Part shown: positions 7,530-9,379 of the stretch, one piece after another
Layout: each line of letters starts with the position of its first letter
How positions within the stretch are numbered: the first letter of the stretch is position 1
Assembly (NCBI GenBank): GCA_903921605.1
Contig: CAIXQV010000381.1
Location: forward strand, 1 to 9,379
From: an uncultured Planctomycetaceae bacterium
GTDB lineage: Bacteria; Planctomycetota; Planctomycetia; Planctomycetales; Planctomycetaceae
Length of the DNA: 9,379 bases
Direction: 5' to 3'
Notes under the pieces: generated by a model
Seen by the model: the letters and a program-made list of their open reading frames with translations, nothing else
What the model was told of the DNA's origin: nothing
Databases searched by the model: none
Translations under genes and position numbers: made by a program

Positions 7530-7985
7530 CTACTTCAGCGGAATGTCACACACGTTATCACCGGCAACAATCGTAAACTCCAGCCCGCTTGTAGCAAGCT
7601 GAGTATACTTCTTGTCGAAGGTCGGCGCCGGAGCAGCCTCGTTGCTAACTCCGGCAAGCATTTCATCCGCACTGAGCGATTCGACATCGACGGTGCCCGG
7701 TGGTTCCACCAGCACGTTATACGTACCAATCGGAAGTCCATCAAACACCTTTCCCTCCCGATGCCATTCAATGGAATACTTTCCTTCTTCTTTGGTAAAT
7801 CCGAAGCCAGCATAACCTGTGTCCATCTTCATAAAGATGACCTTGGTTCCGGTGGCAATCTTCTCTCCATTCAGCGTAATCGTTCCGCTGATTTTTCCGA
7901 TCTCACCGAAATCTGTTCCTCCACAGCCGGGCAGCGACGTCAGCAAAAGCAGAAACCCAACGAACGACACCATTCTGACAGACAT
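7530..7985 (-). CDS. Small lipoprotein with transthyretin/carboxypeptidase-regulatory-like domain
   Basis: A 151-residue protein. A short lipoprotein signal (hydrophobic 6-18) ends in the lipobox LPGC with Cys21, followed by GG, so lipid anchoring to a membrane is expected. Residues about 29-95 read as a small beta-sandwich: GKISGTITLNGEKIATGTKV, then EEGKYSIE and PIGTYNVLVEPPG. The C-terminus KKYTQLATSGLEFTIV followed by AGDNVCDIPLK matches the usual ending of the planctomycete lipoprotein family with a carboxypeptidase-regulatory-like fold, which occurs in many copies per genome. The role of that family is unknown; binding or a structural role at the cell envelope is a guess. The start at 7985 has GAAGAA just upstream, a modest ribosome binding site. 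It is the first gene of the minus-strand set, 196 nt before the cytochrome gene, and divergent from the FecR-LamG gene. Stop is TAG at 7530-7532. Confidence 0.85.
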   Translation of the reverse strand: MSVRMVSFVGFLLLLTSLPGCGGTDFGEIGKISGTITLNGEKIATGTKVIFMKMDTGYAGFGFTKEEGKYSIEWHREGKVFDGLPIGTYNVLVEPPGTVDVESLSADEMLAGVSNEAAPAPTFDKKYTQLATSGLEFTIVAGDNVCDIPLK

Positions 7986-8095
7986 TTCTTCATATCCCGT
8001 ATCGATAAATTGTTTTCAAGGCACTGAAAAAGCCGGGACCACGAACGGAAACACGAGACGCGACACTCGAGTAACTTGTGAAATGGAGTTGACTA
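7986..8095. promoter_or_regulatory. Divergent intergenic region, expected to hold promoters for both directions
   Basis: These 110 bp separate the starts of the lipoprotein gene (minus) and the FecR-LamG gene (plus), so at least two promoters should lie here or in the flanking gene ends. No convincing -35/-10 pair was found. Two 8-bp palindromes are seen, TATCGATA (8000-8007) and ACTCGAGT (8065-8072); they could be operator cores but are short enough to be chance. Confidence 0.45.
8085..8088 (+). promoter_or_regulatory. Ribosome binding site of the FecR-LamG gene
   Basis: GGAG lies 7 nt before the ATG at 8096. An in-frame TGA at 8090-8092 blocks any longer start, so this site fixes the start of the gene. 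Confidence 0.75.
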
Positions 8096-9379
8096 ATGCC
8101 TGAGCCATGGGTGCCGGATCCTGAAAGCGAGGATCTGATTCTGCGTCGCTTTGATGAACGACTGACAGAAGCTGAGTTTGCCGCCTTCGACGAGCGGCTG
8201 CGTTCTGACGCAGCGTTTCGACAGCATTATGTCCGAATGGCCGACCTTAATGCATGCCTCTACGATGAGCTCTCGGAAGTCTCCATGCGGCGCACGGCTG
8301 CGGAGGCCAGGAATCGAACCGCATGGACCTCTCGTACCATCATCTGGAGCTGTCTCGCCGCCATTGTTGCCGCGATGCTCGCAGCTATCTGGCCATCCGG
8401 AAGTCAGACAGATGTCGTTTACGTTTTAACCGCAGTCAACAGTAATCCTTCGCCGAACGCTGCTCCATTGGTTGCTGATGAAGCAGGCACGCGTTTTCTT
8501 GCCGACGAAAGTGCGAATGCGCAGGATGCGGCTGTGCTGGTGATGACGGATGGGCAGACGCCAGGTCCTCTTGTGGCCGGGTTTCGCTTCAGACCCGGCA
8601 TGCTGAAGCTGGACCAGGGTTACATGCAGATTGAATTCATCAGCGGCGCTGTGGTTGGGCTGACGGGGCCAGCGGAGTTCCGAATAGAATCCAGCAGCGC
8701 GGCGACCATTTTCTCCGGTCAGGCGGCCGCAAATGTTCCCGAACGCGCGCGAGGATTTGTGCTGAATACACCCAGCGCGGCGGTCGTCGATCTGGGCACT
8801 GAGTTCGCTGTGGAGATTGATAGTTCCGGCAATACAGAAGTCGAAGTGATCAGCGGGGAAGTGGAGCTCTCACTACTTGGCGATGACGGCAGCACGCTTC
8901 TCAGCGAACGCGTTAACGATTCCAGAGTTGTACGTGTCGACAGGGATGAGCTGAAACTTACGGAGATGGGCCGGGAGTCCGAGCCAATGTCACAACTGCG
9001 TGCCATCCCGGAAACGCCCCTGTCAGTGTCAGACAAGTATGTTCAGTCCGTCCTCGACTGTCGCCCACTCATTTATTGGCGGTTCGAACAATCAGACCAG
9101 AATCGAATTCGGAACGAAGTCAGCGAACAGTGGTCTGCGATCGTGTATGCAGCCGAATCGGAACCTGAAGGGCTCCGCATTGCCGAGGGCTGCGCACGAT
9201 TCCGCCGAACGAAGGCTTCGCGATTCTTTCGCACCGACGAAAGCCTTCCGAATCTCAACGCCGGCGACTATTCCATCGAGCTGTGGATTCGACCGGATGA
9301 CCTGTCACATTCCACGTGCCTGGGGATCTTTCCGGAAAGTGAACCGGACGCTCGCACTCATCTGAATGTGATCGAAATC
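8096..9379 (+). CDS. Membrane-anchored FecR-LamG domain protein, 3'-truncated
   Basis: The frame is open from ATG 8096 to the right edge (428 codons), so the C-terminus is missing. Residues 10-60 form a short helical cytoplasmic head (LILRRFDERLTEAEFAAF, then LRSDAAFRQHYVRMADLNACLYDEL) of the kind found at the start of planctomycete FecR proteins; the zinc motif of many anti-sigma factors is absent. One membrane segment is at about 82-99 (IIWSCLAAIVAAMLAAIW). The FecR domain covers about 160-262: GYMQIEFISGAVVGLTGPAEF (175-195), QAAANVPERARGFVLNTPSA, VVDLGTEFAVEI (230-241), EVEVISGEVEL (248-258). A LamG/concanavalin-like domain starts near 325 (LIYWRFEQSD; YSIELWIRPDDL 392-403) and is cut off. 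The family is usually linked to ECF sigma signalling: outer sensing, inner regulation. Here no sigma gene is adjacent; the upstream gene is a divergent lipoprotein. The domain call is firm, the signalling role is inferred. Confidence 0.92.
   Translation, partial: MPEPWVPDPESEDLILRRFDERLTEAEFAAFDERLRSDAAFRQHYVRMADLNACLYDELSEVSMRRTAAEARNRTAWTSRTIIWSCLAAIVAAMLAAIWPSGSQTDVVYVLTAVNSNPSPNAAPLVADEAGTRFLADESANAQDAAVLVMTDGQTPGPLVAGFRFRPGMLKLDQGYMQIEFISGAVVGLTGPAEFRIESSSAATIFSGQAAANVPERARGFVLNTPSAAVVDLGTEFAVEIDSSGNTEVEVISGEVELSLLGDDGSTLLSERVNDSRVVRVDRDELKLTEMGRESEPMSQLRAIPETPLSVSDKYVQSVLDCRPLIYWRFEQSDQNRIRNEVSEQWSAIVYAAESEPEGLRIAEGCARFRRTKASRFFRTDESLPNLNAGDYSIELWIRPDDLSHSTCLGIFPESEPDARTHLNVIEI

Noticed and set aside
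7991..8019. TTGAAA and GATATG with 17-bp spacing as a minus-strand promoter
   Set aside because: The -10 match is poor and it would lie only a few bases from the lipoprotein start codon.
8079..8096. TAATG overlap at the FecR-LamG start, as if an upstream sigma gene ended there
   Set aside because: The frame ending in that TAA has a TGA only five codons earlier (8079-8081), and no sigma-like remnant is visible in 7986-8095.
8083..8103. Six-codon open frame MELTNA overlapping the FecR-LamG start
   Set aside because: It has no ribosome binding site of its own and contains the GGAG that serves the real start, so it is most likely chance.

Overview
The window looks like a planctomycete chromosome (phylum Planctomycetota). 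Every gene in it belongs to a family that is strongly expanded in that phylum: a WD40 protein with an alanine-rich coiled-coil insert, a DUF1501 protein, a PSCyt1-DUF1549-DUF1553 cytochrome-like protein, a small transthyretin-like lipoprotein, and a membrane-anchored FecR-LamG protein. The genus cannot be fixed from sequence alone. No tRNA, rRNA, CRISPR array, transposase or integrase was seen.

Layout: (1) 1-3188, plus strand, is the 3' part of a large WD40 gene. Its reading frame is open to the left edge, so the true start lies outside. (2) 3189-3474 is a convergent intergenic region with a strong hairpin just past the DUF1501 stop. (3) 7985 down to 3475, minus strand, is a probable operon of lipoprotein, PSCyt1-DUF1549-DUF1553 protein and DUF1501 protein. 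The last two genes are 16 nt apart. The first two are separated by 196 nt that hold two hairpins and a short direct repeat. (4) 7986-8095 is a 110-bp divergent spacer. (5) 8096-9379, plus strand, is the 5' part of a FecR-LamG gene that runs off the right edge. It has a good ribosome binding site.

How they may work together (inference): all of the products appear to act outside the cytoplasm or at the membrane. The PSCyt protein has a Sec signal and two CxxCH haem-binding motifs. DUF1501 has a twin-arginine signal and an alkaline-phosphatase-superfamily-like set of motifs. The small protein is a lipoprotein. The FecR-LamG protein has one membrane segment, a short cytoplasmic head and an outer sensor or carbohydrate-binding-like part. 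The WD40 protein is a likely scaffold. This gene set recurs in planctomycetes, but its biochemical role is not established. The least expected points are a FecR-type gene with no ECF sigma gene beside it, the propeller-coil-propeller design of the WD40 protein, and the structured spacer in front of the cytochrome gene.
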